NCBI GenBank assembly: GCA_020853395.1
Contig: JADYYY010000002.1
Coordinates: 270,609-334,608 of the forward strand
Origin: Acidobacteriota bacterium
GTDB lineage: Bacteria > Acidobacteriota > Vicinamibacteria > Vicinamibacterales > SCN-69-37
Direction: 5' to 3'
DNA: 64,000 bases
How positions within the stretch are numbered: the stretch's first letter is position 1; the number at the start of each line of letters is the position of its first letter. Positions 9,320 through 18,148 of the stretch are shown here, piece after piece. The notes beneath the pieces were generated by a model. It ran no database searches, was not told where the DNA came from, and saw only the letters and a program-made list of their open reading frames with translations. Position numbers and translations under genes: made by a program.

Positions 9320-11014
9320 ATGTGGCAGCACAACTACGCACCGATGGCCGGCAGCATCGCGGTGTCCGCGCTGTTCGCCTCGATTCCCGTCCTCGTCCTC
9401 TTCTACATGCTGGGCGTACGGCGCAAACCGGCGTGGATGGCGGCGCTCACGGCGCTGGGGTCGGCGTTGGTCGTCGCGCTGTTCGTCTACGGCATGCCGG
9501 TGCCGCTGGCCCTGCTGTCCACGGTGTACGGCGCGGCATTCGGCCTCTTCCCGATCGCCTGGATCGTCTTCAGCTCGATCATGCTCTATCGGCTGGCGGT
9601 GGACACAGGGAAGTTCTCGATCATCAAGGACTCGGTCGGCGGCCTCACGACCGACCGGCGGCTGCAGGCGATGTTCATCGCCTTCTCGTTCGGCGCGTTC
9701 ATCGAAGGCGCCGCCGGCTTCGGCGCGCCGGTGGCCGTGTCGGGCGCGATGCTGGCCGGCCTCGGCTTCTCGCCGTTCTACGCCGCCGGCATCTGCCTGC
9801 TGGCCAACACCGCACCGGTGGCGTTCGGCTCGATCGGCATTCCGGTGACGACCCTGGCGAACGTGACCGGCATGGACGTGCTGCCGTTGAGCGCGATGGT
9901 CGGCCGGCTGTGCGCCATGATCTCGGTGCTCATCCCCGGCTATCTAATCGTCGTGATGGCAGGTCCGAGGAAAGCGCTCGAGGTCCTGCCGGCGATCGTC
10001 GCGTGCGGCGTGTCGTTCGCCGGCGTGCAGTTCTACGTGTCGAACTACATGGGCCCGGAGCTCACCGACATCATGAGCTCGCTCACGTGCATCGCCGTGA
10101 TGGTGCTGGTGCTCAAGATCTGGAAGCCGAAGAACATCCTGCGCCTGGACGGAGACACGCCGGCGAGCGCGGTCGCGCACACCCACACGGGCCGTGAGGT
10201 CTTCATGGCCTGGGTGCCGTACATGATGCTCGTGGCGTTCGTGCTCGCCTGGGGCGAGCCGTCGATCAAGCCGAGCATCAACCGGCTGGCCGATCGGCTC
10301 GTGCCCGACAGCCTGCCGATCGTCGCCGGCACCGGCACGCTCGGCGACCGGCTCATGGTGCCCGGCCTGCACAACATGGTGACGCGCGTCCCGCCGGTGG
10401 TGCCGAAGCCGGCACCATACGCCGCTCTGTACGAGCTGAACTGGCTCAGCGCGTCGGGCACGGCGTGCTTCCTGGCCGCGATCGCCGCCGCGGTCGTGCT
10501 GCGCGTGAGACCGCGCCAGGTCGTCAACGCCTACAAGGCCACGTTCTCCCAACTGAAGATGTCGATGGTGACGATCGCCAGCATGCTGGGGCTCGCCTAC
10601 CTCATGAACTACTCGGGCATGACCTCGACGCTCGGGCTCGCGCTCGCCGAGTCCGGCGTGGCGTTTCCCTTCTTCAGCGCCGTGCTCGGATGGCTTGGCG
10701 TCTTCCTCACCGGCAGCGACACGTCCGCCAACGCCCTGTTCGGCAATCTTCAGGTCGTGACCGCCAACGCGTTGCACTTGAATCCGGTGCTGACGGCGTC
10801 CGTCAACTCGGCGGCGGGCGTCATGGGCAAGATGATCTCGCTGCAGAGCATCGCCGTCGCCGTCGCCGCGACCGGCATGACTGCCGCGGACGAGAGCCGC
10901 CTCTTCCGATTCACCATCAAGCACAGCGTCCTCTTGATGGCGATCATGGGGATCATCTCGACGCTCTTCGCCTACGTGTTTCCGGGATACGTTCCGACTC
11001 TCACCCCAAAGTAG
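9320..11014 (+). CDS. lctP: L-lactate permease (LctP family)
   Basis: 564-aa polytopic inner-membrane transporter with at least twelve hydrophobic segments. It opens 'MWQHNYAPMAGSI', close to the typical LctP start, and has the family motifs 'GAFIEGAAGFGAPVAVSGAML', 'GFSPFYAAGICLLANTAPVAF' and, near the C-terminus, 'FLTGSDTSANALFGNLQ'. LctP proteins take up L- and D-lactate or glycolate with protons. Length matches the family (about 550 aa). It is transcribed away from the transketolase-like gene. No lactate dehydrogenase gene lies nearby. Confidence 0.92.
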   Translation: MWQHNYAPMAGSIAVSALFASIPVLVLFYMLGVRRKPAWMAALTALGSALVVALFVYGMPVPLALLSTVYGAAFGLFPIAWIVFSSIMLYRLAVDTGKFSIIKDSVGGLTTDRRLQAMFIAFSFGAFIEGAAGFGAPVAVSGAMLAGLGFSPFYAAGICLLANTAPVAFGSIGIPVTTLANVTGMDVLPLSAMVGRLCAMISVLIPGYLIVVMAGPRKALEVLPAIVACGVSFAGVQFYVSNYMGPELTDIMSSLTCIAVMVLVLKIWKPKNILRLDGDTPASAVAHTHTGREVFMAWVPYMMLVAFVLAWGEPSIKPSINRLADRLVPDSLPIVAGTGTLGDRLMVPGLHNMVTRVPPVVPKPAPYAALYELNWLSASGTACFLAAIAAAVVLRVRPRQVVNAYKATFSQLKMSMVTIASMLGLAYLMNYSGMTSTLGLALAESGVAFPFFSAVLGWLGVFLTGSDTSANALFGNLQVVTANALHLNPVLTASVNSAAGVMGKMISLQSIAVAVAATGMTAADESRLFRFTIKHSVLLMAIMGIISTLFAYVFPGYVPTLTPK

Positions 11015-11054
11015 CAAGGAGGTCGCAATAGCGAGGCGCGTCGGCTCGAGGCGA

Positions 11055-12704
11055 GTGATCGCGATCGGCCTGGCCGTGGGCTGCGTGGCGTGCGGGAGCG
11101 GCACGCCGCCGCAGGCGGCTCCTCCAGGAGCGGCCGGTACCTCGTCAGCTACGGCGTCGCCGCCCGGCTTCGGCAATCACCACCATCCGATCCGGACGTC
11201 GATGCCGGCAGCGCAGGAGGCATTCGACCGGGGATTCGCGCTGGCGTTTGGGTTCAACCACGAAGAAGCCATCCGATCGTTCCAGCGCGCCGCCGAGCTC
11301 GACGCCGCCGCGCCAATGCCGCACTGGGGCATCGCCTGGGCGCTCGGCCCGAACTACAACCTCGACATCGACGATCCCCGATCGAAACAGGCGTTCGACG
11401 AGATTCAGCGGGCCCGATCGCTCGCCGCCCGCGGGTCGGAGGACGAACGCGCGTACGTCGAGGCGCTCGCGGTCCGCTACTCGGCCGATCCGAAGACGGA
11501 TCGCGCCGCGCTGGCCCGGAAATACAGCGCGGCGATGCGTGCGCTGTCCGAGCGCTACCCGGACGATCTCGACGCGGCGACGTTGTACGCCGAGAGCCTC
11601 ATGAACCTGCGTCCCTGGAAGCTCTGGACGCTCGACGGCCAACCCGCTCCCGACACGCCGGAGATCACGCGAGTCCTCGAGTCGGTGCTCGCCAGAAACC
11701 CCACGCATCTCGGCGCGAACCACTACTACATCCATGCGACCGAGGCGTCGCGTTCTGCCGGCGTCGCGCTGGCGAGCGCGATGCGTCTCGAAACGCTCGC
11801 GCCGGCCTCGGGCCACCTCGTGCACATGCCGGCGCACGTGTACGCGCGTATCGGCGACCACAACGCGGCGGCCCGCGCAAACCTCGCGGGTGCCAACGCC
11901 GATCGCGAGTACGTCAAGACCGCCGCGGCCGACAGCTTCTACGCGATGGTGTACTACTCGCACAACCTGCACTTTCTGACCGACTCGCACATGATGCAGG
12001 GTCGTCTGGCCGACGCGCGCCTGAGCGCCGGCGAGCTGGCGGATCGCCTGATGCCGCACGCGGGAATGATGCCGATGATCGAGTCGATGGCGGTGGCGCC
12101 CATCTCTGTGCTGCTGCGCTTCGCGCTCGACGATGAGGTGCTCGCGGTGGCGGAGGCACCGGCGGATCGGCCAGTCATGCGTGCCTGGCGGCACTACGCC
12201 CGAGGTGTCGCGTTCGCGCGCAAGCGACAGCTCGCCGAGGCGGACGCCGAGCGGCAAGCGCTCACGAGAGCCATCGCCGCGGTGCCAGAGTCGGCGCTCT
12301 TCGGCGGGACCGGGCTCGAGAGCGCGCGATCGATCCTGCAACTGGCCGGCACCGTGCTCGATGCGAGAATCGCGGTGGCCCACGGCGACCACGAGCGGGC
12401 GATCGCGCTCTGGCGCATCGCCGTGGCCGGCGCCGATCGCGTGGCGTACGACGAGCCGCCGATCTGGTACTACCCGATGCGTGAGTCGCTCGGCGCCGCG
12501 CTTCTCGTCGCCGGCAAACCGTCCGAGGCCGAACGGGTGTTCCGCGACGACCTCGAGCGCCACCCGCGCAACCCTCGATCGCTCTTCGGGCTGCATCGCG
12601 CGCTCGTCGCCAGTCAGAAGCTTGCCGACGCCGCGTGGGTGCAGCGCGCGTTCGACGACGCGTGGAAGGACGCCGACACGACGCTATCGATGGACAAGTA
12701 CTGA
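11055..12704 (+). CDS. Tetratricopeptide-repeat lipoprotein
   Basis: 549 aa from the first standard start codon (GTG 11055). The N-terminus holds a hydrophobic stretch ending 'GCVACGSG', a lipobox-like cleavage site. TPR helices follow ('FGFNHEEAIRSFQRAAELD', 'MPHWGIAWALGPNYN'), and a C-terminal block with 'RVFRDDLERHPRNPRSLFGL'. The HYYIHATEAS and 'LVHMPAHVYARIGDH' segments occur in a family of exported TPR proteins of unknown role. A near-perfect ribosome site AAGGAGG (11016-11022) lies 5 nt before an in-frame ATA at 11028; starting there adds an Arg-rich n-region and makes a better lipoprotein signal. It lies 40 bp after lctP and may be co-transcribed. Confidence 0.8.
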   Translation: MIAIGLAVGCVACGSGTPPQAAPPGAAGTSSATASPPGFGNHHHPIRTSMPAAQEAFDRGFALAFGFNHEEAIRSFQRAAELDAAAPMPHWGIAWALGPNYNLDIDDPRSKQAFDEIQRARSLAARGSEDERAYVEALAVRYSADPKTDRAALARKYSAAMRALSERYPDDLDAATLYAESLMNLRPWKLWTLDGQPAPDTPEITRVLESVLARNPTHLGANHYYIHATEASRSAGVALASAMRLETLAPASGHLVHMPAHVYARIGDHNAAARANLAGANADREYVKTAAADSFYAMVYYSHNLHFLTDSHMMQGRLADARLSAGELADRLMPHAGMMPMIESMAVAPISVLLRFALDDEVLAVAEAPADRPVMRAWRHYARGVAFARKRQLAEADAERQALTRAIAAVPESALFGGTGLESARSILQLAGTVLDARIAVAHGDHERAIALWRIAVAGADRVAYDEPPIWYYPMRESLGAALLVAGKPSEAERVFRDDLERHPRNPRSLFGLHRALVASQKLADAAWVQRAFDDAWKDADTTLSMDKY

Positions 12705-12915
12705 GCGCGTTTCAACTCCTGGGGGGGGCGCCGGACGGCCACCTCACCTGGCGCGCAGGCGACGCCCGTGATCACGCGCTTCGGGCCGAGCATCACGTGG
12801 GGCTGTCCGGCGACAGAGCCCGCTCGCCGAGTCCGAGACGCACTCCAGGAGTGGCGCTCACTGCCCTGCTACCACCGGGCACTCCGCGATGTGCTACTTG
12901 TGGAGGGAGAGCATC

Positions 12916-13854
12916 ATGACGCGACTCCTCCTAGCTTCCTCGCTCACCGTGGCGGGACTGGCCATGACAGCGGCACAGGCGCAGGCGCCGCTGTTCCGCG
13001 CCACCAGCGAGATGGTGCCGGTCTTCGTCACCGTCACGGATCGGGACAACCGGCTCGTCACGACGCTGACTCGTGAGCAGTTCACCGTCCTCGACAACGG
13101 CAGAGCCCAGCCGTTGACGATGTTCGACAACTCGCCGCAGCCGGTCCGGCTGATCCTGATGCTCGACATGAGCGGCAGCATGACGGGTAACCTGCCGATC
13201 CTTCGCGAGGCGAGCGCACAGTTGTTCTCCCGGCTCCGGCCGGACGACGACGTGCGCCTGGGCACGTTCGGGAATCGCATCGAGATTACCGACGTGTTCA
13301 CGAACGACCGTGCGGCCCTGCTGGCCGCGCTGCCGCGGGAGGTGGAACCGAACGCCCCGACGCCGCTCTGGCGAGCGGTGGACCAAGCGATCGGCACCTT
13401 TGGCAACGAATCCGGCCGGCGCGTGGTGCTCGTGCTGAGCGACGGCAAGGATGCGCCGATCATGCGTTGGGGCCAGAAGTTCATCGGCCAGCTCGACGTC
13501 GTCGATCGCGCGCAGCGCGAAGACGTGATGATCTACAGCGTCGGGTTGCGCAGCCGTTCGGGGCGGCCGGCCTTTGCGCCGCCGGGTGGCGATTTGCGCC
13601 AGATGATGATCGACGATCTACCGGATCCAGGGCTGGGAACGGCAGCCGAAGCGACCGGCGGCGGATACTTCGAGATCGGTCCGCGCGACAACCTCGCCGC
13701 GGCCTTCGCCCGCGTCGCCGACGAGCTTCACAGCCAGTACCTGATGGGGTTCGCGCCGGTGCAACGTGACGGCAAGCTGCACAAGCTCGAGGTCAAGGTC
13801 GCGGCGAAGGATCTCGAGCCGCGCACCCGGAAGAACTACCGCGCACCAAAGTAA
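12916..13854 (+). CDS. Secreted VWFA-domain protein (acidobacterial VWFA-related type)
   Basis: 312-aa exported protein. A signal peptide (MTRLLLASSLTVAGLAM...AQA) precedes 'VPVFVTVTDRDNRLVTTLT' and 'FTVLDNGRAQPLTMF', the conserved lead-in of the VWFA-related acidobacterial family. A von Willebrand A fold with a complete MIDAS DxSxS (D84, S86, S88) and 'VLVLSDGKD' follows. The start is taken at 12916, where GGAGG is 9 nt upstream. Such proteins bind metal ions and mediate protein contacts; the partner is unknown. Many copies usually occur per genome in Acidobacteriota, which helps assign the window. It stands alone, 211 bp after the TPR gene. Confidence 0.87.
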   Translation: MTRLLLASSLTVAGLAMTAAQAQAPLFRATSEMVPVFVTVTDRDNRLVTTLTREQFTVLDNGRAQPLTMFDNSPQPVRLILMLDMSGSMTGNLPILREASAQLFSRLRPDDDVRLGTFGNRIEITDVFTNDRAALLAALPREVEPNAPTPLWRAVDQAIGTFGNESGRRVVLVLSDGKDAPIMRWGQKFIGQLDVVDRAQREDVMIYSVGLRSRSGRPAFAPPGGDLRQMMIDDLPDPGLGTAAEATGGGYFEIGPRDNLAAAFARVADELHSQYLMGFAPVQRDGKLHKLEVKVAAKDLEPRTRKNYRAPK

Positions 13855-13929
13855 GGTGACCGCGGCCGGCGCGCCGATCCCGGACGATATCCGGGACCGG
13901 TCGATCCGGCACGGCCACTGATGGTCGCG

Positions 13930-13954
13930 AGCGGCCGCGACGGTCGCGGCCGCT
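13930..13954 (-). terminator. Hairpin downstream of the lmo0937-type small gene
   Basis: A perfect 11-bp inverted repeat with a 3-nt loop (13930-13954) lies 14 nt after the stop of the 49-aa gene on the minus strand and 75 nt after the VWFA gene on the plus strand. A second smaller stem (13878-13896) lies nearer the VWFA gene. Both lack T-tracts; together they probably separate two convergent genes. Confidence 0.4.
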
Positions 13955-13968
13955 GCGGCGCGATGGCG

Positions 13969-14118
13969 TCAGAGTGTCCGTCGCCCGCTCACGAGGCCCA
14001 CGAGAGCCAGCACCACCGCGACGACGAGGAGCACGTAGATGAAGTTGCCGAGCGTGTAGCCGCTCACCAGACCGAGCGCCCACAGCACCAGCAGGACGAC
14101 CGCAAGCGTATAGAGCAC
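13969..14118 (-). CDS. Small two-helix membrane protein, lmo0937 family
   Basis: 49-aa protein starting at GTG 14118, preceded at 7 nt by a perfect AGGAGG. It consists of two hydrophobic helices, 'LYTLAVVLLVLWALGLV' and 'FIYVLLVVAVVLALVGLV', separated by 'SGYTLGNF' and ending in 'SGRRTL'. The spacing and the G-(F/Y)-(I/T)-hinge match the widespread lmo0937 family of small inner-membrane proteins, often found near stress or envelope genes; molecular function is unknown. Too short for many gene callers. Lies between the VWFA gene and the M23 peptidase. Confidence 0.85.
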   Translation of the reverse strand: MLYTLAVVLLVLWALGLVSGYTLGNFIYVLLVVAVVLALVGLVSGRRTL

Positions 14119-14251
14119 AACCGCACCTCCTGCGCCTGGAACTGAGCAGGAAATGTGCCATCTCGAGCATCGGATTGAGACGCTCGTACGCCGCAGGCGA
14201 GCGGCAACGTTGGAACGACAAAGGGCACGCCGGGAAAGCGTGTGCGCGATG

Positions 14252-15616
14252 CTACTTGGCCATTCGCAGCTTGCGCAACACGCGATCCTCGATCCAGTGC
14301 GGATCCCACCACTCGATCGGATTCACCATCTCGCCATTCACGAGCATCGTGAAGTGCAAGTGGTCGCCGCCGGCCAGTCCCGTCATGCCGCTGCGGCCGA
14401 GGCGTTGCTCCTTCTCGACCATCACGCCCGGCTGAACCTCGACGGCCGAGAGGTGCGCGTAGAGCGACTGCACCCCCATGCCGTGATCGAGGACGACGCA
14501 GTTGCCGTAGATGCCGAGGTCGCCGGCAAACAGCACCTGACCGCGGTTGGCGGCCACGATCGGCGTTCCCGCGTACGACGCGAGGTCGAAGCCGAGGTGC
14601 ACCTGGCGATCCACCTCCCGGCCCTGGTAGAGGTACGTGCGCTGGTCCGCGAAGGCGGATTCGACGGCCGAATTGGTGAACGGATGGAAGACGACGCCGC
14701 GCCACAGCATTTCAGGCGACGTCTTGGAGGCGAACGATCGAATCTTCTCCGCATTGGCTCGGCGCAACTCACCGTTGACGGCGAGGAACTGCTCCAGCAG
14801 CGGTCCGGCCGGCTTCATCTCACTGGCGCCCGAGAGGATGGCCGGCACGACGCGCTCGAGAAAACGATCATCGAGCACGATCCGGCTCGCCTTGAACGGC
14901 TTCGGAAAGGCGCGGGTGTCGAACGCGGCCTCCGCGGCGTTGCCGGCCTCGTCGCGAGCGAACACGCGAATCGGCGCATCGATCGGCTGGTTCCAGAGCA
15001 GCGCGAAGAACGCGATACGGACCGCAGGGTCGGCGATCGACACGCCATCGACCGTCGCGCCCGAGGCGGGGAATCCTGGGTACTCCCGCTCGCCCACGCG
15101 AACGCCAGACGAAACGTCAGCCGGCTCGGCGCGGTACACGACCATCTCGGCGCCGCCGAGATTCACGTAGTGATGGGTCGAGAGCACGCCAATTCTCGGA
15201 CGCTCGAGGCGCACCTGCACGTCCTTCGCGACCGAGGCGCGCACGCGGCGCAGCCCGAACAGCACGGGCCTCGACGCCGTGACGAGGAGGCGGGCGGGAC
15301 CGGACTGCAGGCTACTCACTTTGCCTCGGCCGATCTCCGTCTTGACGATGACGCGATCGGCCGCAGCCGTCACGGCCGACGCATCCGCCAGCGACACAAT
15401 CGGCGTCGTCGCGCCACCCTGTTCGAATGTCACCTCGAGTGACGACAGCACGCCGCCGGGAGTCCCGATCTCGACGTCGACCGGCGTCGCGGCGCCGACG
15501 AAACGCTCCGGGCGCGAAATGACGATCGAGGGGCCGTCGACGAAGCCCGCCGCGGCGTAGGCACCACCGACGAGGACGATCGACACGATCAGTAGTGCGA
15601 CCAGCTTGCGCATCAT
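14252..15616 (-). CDS. M23 family metallopeptidase (LytM-type), membrane-anchored
   Basis: 454-aa protein with an N-terminal signal or anchor (MMRKLVALLIVSIVLVGG), a long middle region of beta-rich Ig-like character and a C-terminal LytM domain. Zinc ligands are complete: H340 and D344 in 'HLGFD', H388 in 'YAHLS', and the HxH pair H419/H421 in 'GGDHLHF'. M23 enzymes cleave peptide cross-links of peptidoglycan; an intact site argues for an active enzyme rather than an EnvC/NlpD-like activator. A start at 15616 or the adjacent ATG 15613 is likely; the upstream extension reads through non-conserved sequence. It probably acts in the periplasm. Confidence 0.9.
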   Translation of the reverse strand: MMRKLVALLIVSIVLVGGAYAAAGFVDGPSIVISRPERFVGAATPVDVEIGTPGGVLSSLEVTFEQGGATTPIVSLADASAVTAAADRVIVKTEIGRGKVSSLQSGPARLLVTASRPVLFGLRRVRASVAKDVQVRLERPRIGVLSTHHYVNLGGAEMVVYRAEPADVSSGVRVGEREYPGFPASGATVDGVSIADPAVRIAFFALLWNQPIDAPIRVFARDEAGNAAEAAFDTRAFPKPFKASRIVLDDRFLERVVPAILSGASEMKPAGPLLEQFLAVNGELRRANAEKIRSFASKTSPEMLWRGVVFHPFTNSAVESAFADQRTYLYQGREVDRQVHLGFDLASYAGTPIVAANRGQVLFAGDLGIYGNCVVLDHGMGVQSLYAHLSAVEVQPGVMVEKEQRLGRSGMTGLAGGDHLHFTMLVNGEMVNPIEWWDPHWIEDRVLRKLRMAK

Positions 15617-15691
15617 CCCGTAGATGATAGCTGGCCACGCGCGACGAACGTTCACGCAAGAGCGCCGAGCCGCGTTCGTGCGCCGAGCTCG

Positions 15692-16348
15692 CTAGAAACG
15701 CAACGCGACGACGACGCCGGTGCGGAAGATGTACTTGGGACCGGCGTTCCCCGTCATGACGAAGCGGAACGCTCCAAACGGCTGCAGCGTCCAGCCGTCG
15801 GATACGTGAAGGCTGACGCCGCCACCGCCTTCGAACGCCGATGCCAACGACGAGCGGCCTTCGGTCGTTGCGAGATCACCAGGCTGGAGGCTGTATCCGG
15901 CAGGGACGTTCGGCAATGCGATCGGTCCACGCGTCGTACCGCCGTGCCGCATCAGCCCCAGCGAACCCCACACGAGCGGCCGGGCGGTCCTGTCCGCGAC
16001 GCCGAACGAACGCGACAGCCGCGTCATGACGAACGTCGCCGTGCCTTTCCACCGCACGGTGTAAGGCAGCGGAACGAGACGTCCCGCCGGATCGACGGCG
16101 ACGGCCGCGGCGTCGAGGTCGCGAACATGACGAACGCCTTCGACGATGACGCCGAGGGCCAACGACGCGGTCGCGTGGTACTCGATCCCGATCGCGCCAC
16201 CAGGGCCCGCGCCGAGAAACCCCTCATCTTCCGTGATGTGCGCCCATTGCAGCTCGCCCGCCAACGCCAGCTTCCCGTCGCGGGACTGCGCCGTCGCAAG
16301 CGTCGGCAGCAGCACCGCACAGAAGACAGCGCCGATTCGCAAACGCAT
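15692..16348 (-). CDS. Hypothetical outer-membrane beta-barrel protein
   Basis: 218 aa with a clear Sec signal peptide (MRLRIGAVFCAVLLPTLATAQ). The mature part is made of alternating amphipathic strands rich in Gly and aromatic residues, including 'GAIGIEYHATASLALGVIVEG' and 'GWTLQPFGAFRFVMTG', and ends '...VVVALRF', with the terminal Phe typical of BAM-assembled barrels. About eight strands would fit an OmpA/OmpW-size barrel. No specific family is recognised. It stands alone upstream of the M23 gene, same strand, 75 bp away. Confidence 0.7.
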   Translation of the reverse strand: MRLRIGAVFCAVLLPTLATAQSRDGKLALAGELQWAHITEDEGFLGAGPGGAIGIEYHATASLALGVIVEGVRHVRDLDAAAVAVDPAGRLVPLPYTVRWKGTATFVMTRLSRSFGVADRTARPLVWGSLGLMRHGGTTRGPIALPNVPAGYSLQPGDLATTEGRSSLASAFEGGGGVSLHVSDGWTLQPFGAFRFVMTGNAGPKYIFRTGVVVALRF

Positions 16349-16567
16349 GGCGGAGTCTACATCGAGCGATGGGCAACGAGGCGGCGTTCGCGGTGCGGCG
16401 CGCTACTCACTATGAGCACGTCACTGCCCTTGGACCTCCTGAGAGGGCCTTCCTCGCAAATCGATATCTTGGTACGCATGGCACCGTGCTTGCTCTACAG
16501 GAACGCGAGTGCCCTGTGGGCACGGCGATTAACGTCGTGTTCGTGCTGGGGAGCCAGGACATTCATC
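16349..16567 (+). other. Intergenic stretch ending in an orphan terminator; possible small RNA
   Basis: No convincing coding frame is seen between the barrel gene (which reads leftward from 16348) and the terminator at 16568. The plus strand here is rich in short inverted repeats, such as GTGCCC/GGGCAC around 16510-16522. A plus-strand transcript ending at 16600 would therefore carry no protein. No match to a known RNA family is claimed. Confidence 0.35.
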
Positions 16568-16600
16568 AGGCCCGTCGAAAGACGGGCCTTTTTCTTTTTC
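16568..16600 (+). terminator. Rho-independent terminator, orphan
   Basis: Textbook intrinsic terminator on the plus strand: an 8-bp stem (16569-16576 with 16581-16588), extended by an A-T pair, a GAAA tetraloop and a T-rich run TTTTTCTTTTTC. It is directional, since the opposite strand has no T-run. The nearest plus-strand protein gene upstream ends at 13854, so the RNA it ends is unidentified. Confidence 0.85.
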
Positions 16601-16817
16601 CGCCGACGTCCGCGCACGATGGGCTGCGGCGACGACGGCGCGCAACAGGGATCGTCGCCTCGATCGCGCACACACGTCAGCCAACATCCCTCGCGCTCTA
16701 TGTGAGGCGGCAGCGCACGAACGCAGGGTCGCGCTTCGCGCGCGACCCGGGCATCTGGCGCAATCGTCGCGGTTTGCTCGAACGCGTGGCATAATCCGCC
16801 CACGCCGGAGGGCCATC

Positions 16818-17792
16818 ATGCATCGTCGAACGTTCTTGTTCGGAGCAGCCGCGGGTGTGGGCGCGGCATCTACACTCGGCCGCGTCGTGCTGGCGGGTCA
16901 GGCGCCGGCCCAGGGCCGGGCAGGCGGCCCTGGGCGCATCGGCGGTCCCGCCCAGGTCTCGGCCGACAAGCTCGCGCGGGTCTCGTTGATGACCTTGTGT
17001 TTCGACGACACGCTGCGGACGCCGTGGACGGCCAACCCGACGCCGGAACAGACGATGACGATCTTCGATCTCCCGAAGATGTACGTCGACACCTACGGCG
17101 TTCGGAGCATCGAGTATCAGCACCGGCACCTCGCCGCGCCAGATCCCGCCACGGGTCCGATCGACGGCGATCCCGCGATCTTCCGCGAGTTGAAGGCGCG
17201 CCTCGACGAGCAGAAGGTCCAGATGAGCCAGATCAATCTGGAGTTCGCAGACCAGAACATCTCGACATCCGATGCCGCGAAGCGCCAGCAGGCGATCGAC
17301 CGCACGAAGAAGTGGATCGACAACGCCGTGCTGCTTGGATGCCCGCGGGTGATGGTCAACCAGCAGCAGGCAGAGCTGAATCCGTCGACGCGCGCCCACG
17401 CCGTGGCGGCCTGGAAGCAGATGGTGGACTATGGCAGGACGAAGAACGTGAAGGTCTCGGCGGAGACTCGCGGCACCGTCGGCGCCAGCCGCGAGCAGCT
17501 CGGCATGCTGCCGTGGGAATTCCTCGCCGGGGTCATCAAGGATGCCGGCGCGTACTCGAACGTCGACATCGGGAACGTCGCGGCGCCCAACCAGGAAGAG
17601 CTCAACCGGGCCATCAAGGGACTGTTTCCGAGGTCGTCGGGCAACATGCACGTCAAGTCCAGCCCGAACTGGGACATCGGCGCGACCGTGCGATTCACGG
17701 AGAGCCTCGGCTACAGAGGGCTCTATTCGGTGGAAGTCCGCACGCATCCAGCCGTGCGGATCGTCTACAACGCGATTCTCGCCAACCTGTAG
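16818..17792 (+). CDS. Xylose isomerase-like TIM-barrel protein with Tat-like signal
   Basis: 324 aa. The N-terminus 'MHRRTFLFGAAAGVGAASTL' has the RRTF pattern of a Tat signal, though a full twin-arginine consensus is not certain. The rest resembles the AP-endonuclease-2/sugar phosphate isomerase-epimerase superfamily: 'MVNQQQAELNPSTRAHAVAAW', 'VKVSAETRG', 'DAGAYSNVDIGN' and 'SLGYRGLYSVEVRTH', with metal-binding-type Glu, Asp and His positions. Exported members of this family are common in Acidobacteriota and Planctomycetota; substrates are generally unknown. It is monocistronic, with the start fixed by the Tat-like signal. Confidence 0.75.
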   Translation: MHRRTFLFGAAAGVGAASTLGRVVLAGQAPAQGRAGGPGRIGGPAQVSADKLARVSLMTLCFDDTLRTPWTANPTPEQTMTIFDLPKMYVDTYGVRSIEYQHRHLAAPDPATGPIDGDPAIFRELKARLDEQKVQMSQINLEFADQNISTSDAAKRQQAIDRTKKWIDNAVLLGCPRVMVNQQQAELNPSTRAHAVAAWKQMVDYGRTKNVKVSAETRGTVGASREQLGMLPWEFLAGVIKDAGAYSNVDIGNVAAPNQEELNRAIKGLFPRSSGNMHVKSSPNWDIGATVRFTESLGYRGLYSVEVRTHPAVRIVYNAILANL

Positions 17793-17838
17793 ATCGATCC
17801 ACGCCGGGCGGCTGCGCGGTCGCGGCCGTCCGGTGTCT

Positions 17839-17997
17839 TCACCGCCCGAACAAGCGGCTCAGAAACGACGACCGCCGCTTGCGCTCGCACTGACAGCGCT
17901 GCTCCATCGGCACGCCGCGCAACGCCTCCTCGATGTGCTGTCCGCACCCCGCCCACGTCGGCTTACCGCATTTCGGACACTGCACTCGCTGACACAT
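17839..17997 (-). CDS. Small zinc-ribbon protein, 52 aa
   Basis: 52-aa cytoplasmic protein starting at ATG 17997, with GGAGG about 6 nt upstream. It contains 'CPKCGKPTWAGCGQHIEEAL' at residues 7-26 followed by 'RCQC' (34-37), giving Cys pairs suitable for one zinc site, and a basic C-terminal tail (ERKRRSSFLSRLFGR). Short proteins with 'CGK-TWAGCG-H' are widespread but of unknown function. Too short for many gene callers. Convergent with the xylose isomerase-like gene. Confidence 0.8.
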   Translation of the reverse strand: MCQRVQCPKCGKPTWAGCGQHIEEALRGVPMEQRCQCERKRRSSFLSRLFGR

Positions 17998-18148
17998 CGC
18001 GTTCCTCCGCGCCCCCACGGTCGAGTGTACGGGAACCGCACGAGATCTTCGTCGCGCCCGCGTGTTCGTCGTGTGAGGTTCGGGCGACGCAAGATGACGT
18101 TCCGACCCGCGCGCGATTCCGCGCGCGGGTCCGGCACGATGCGGCGCG

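Noticed and set aside
4361-9848. Very long plus-strand frames opposite the liv and transketolase-like genes
   Set aside because: They mirror well-supported minus-strand genes with recognised motifs, and their translations are Arg/Asp/His-rich with no family signature.
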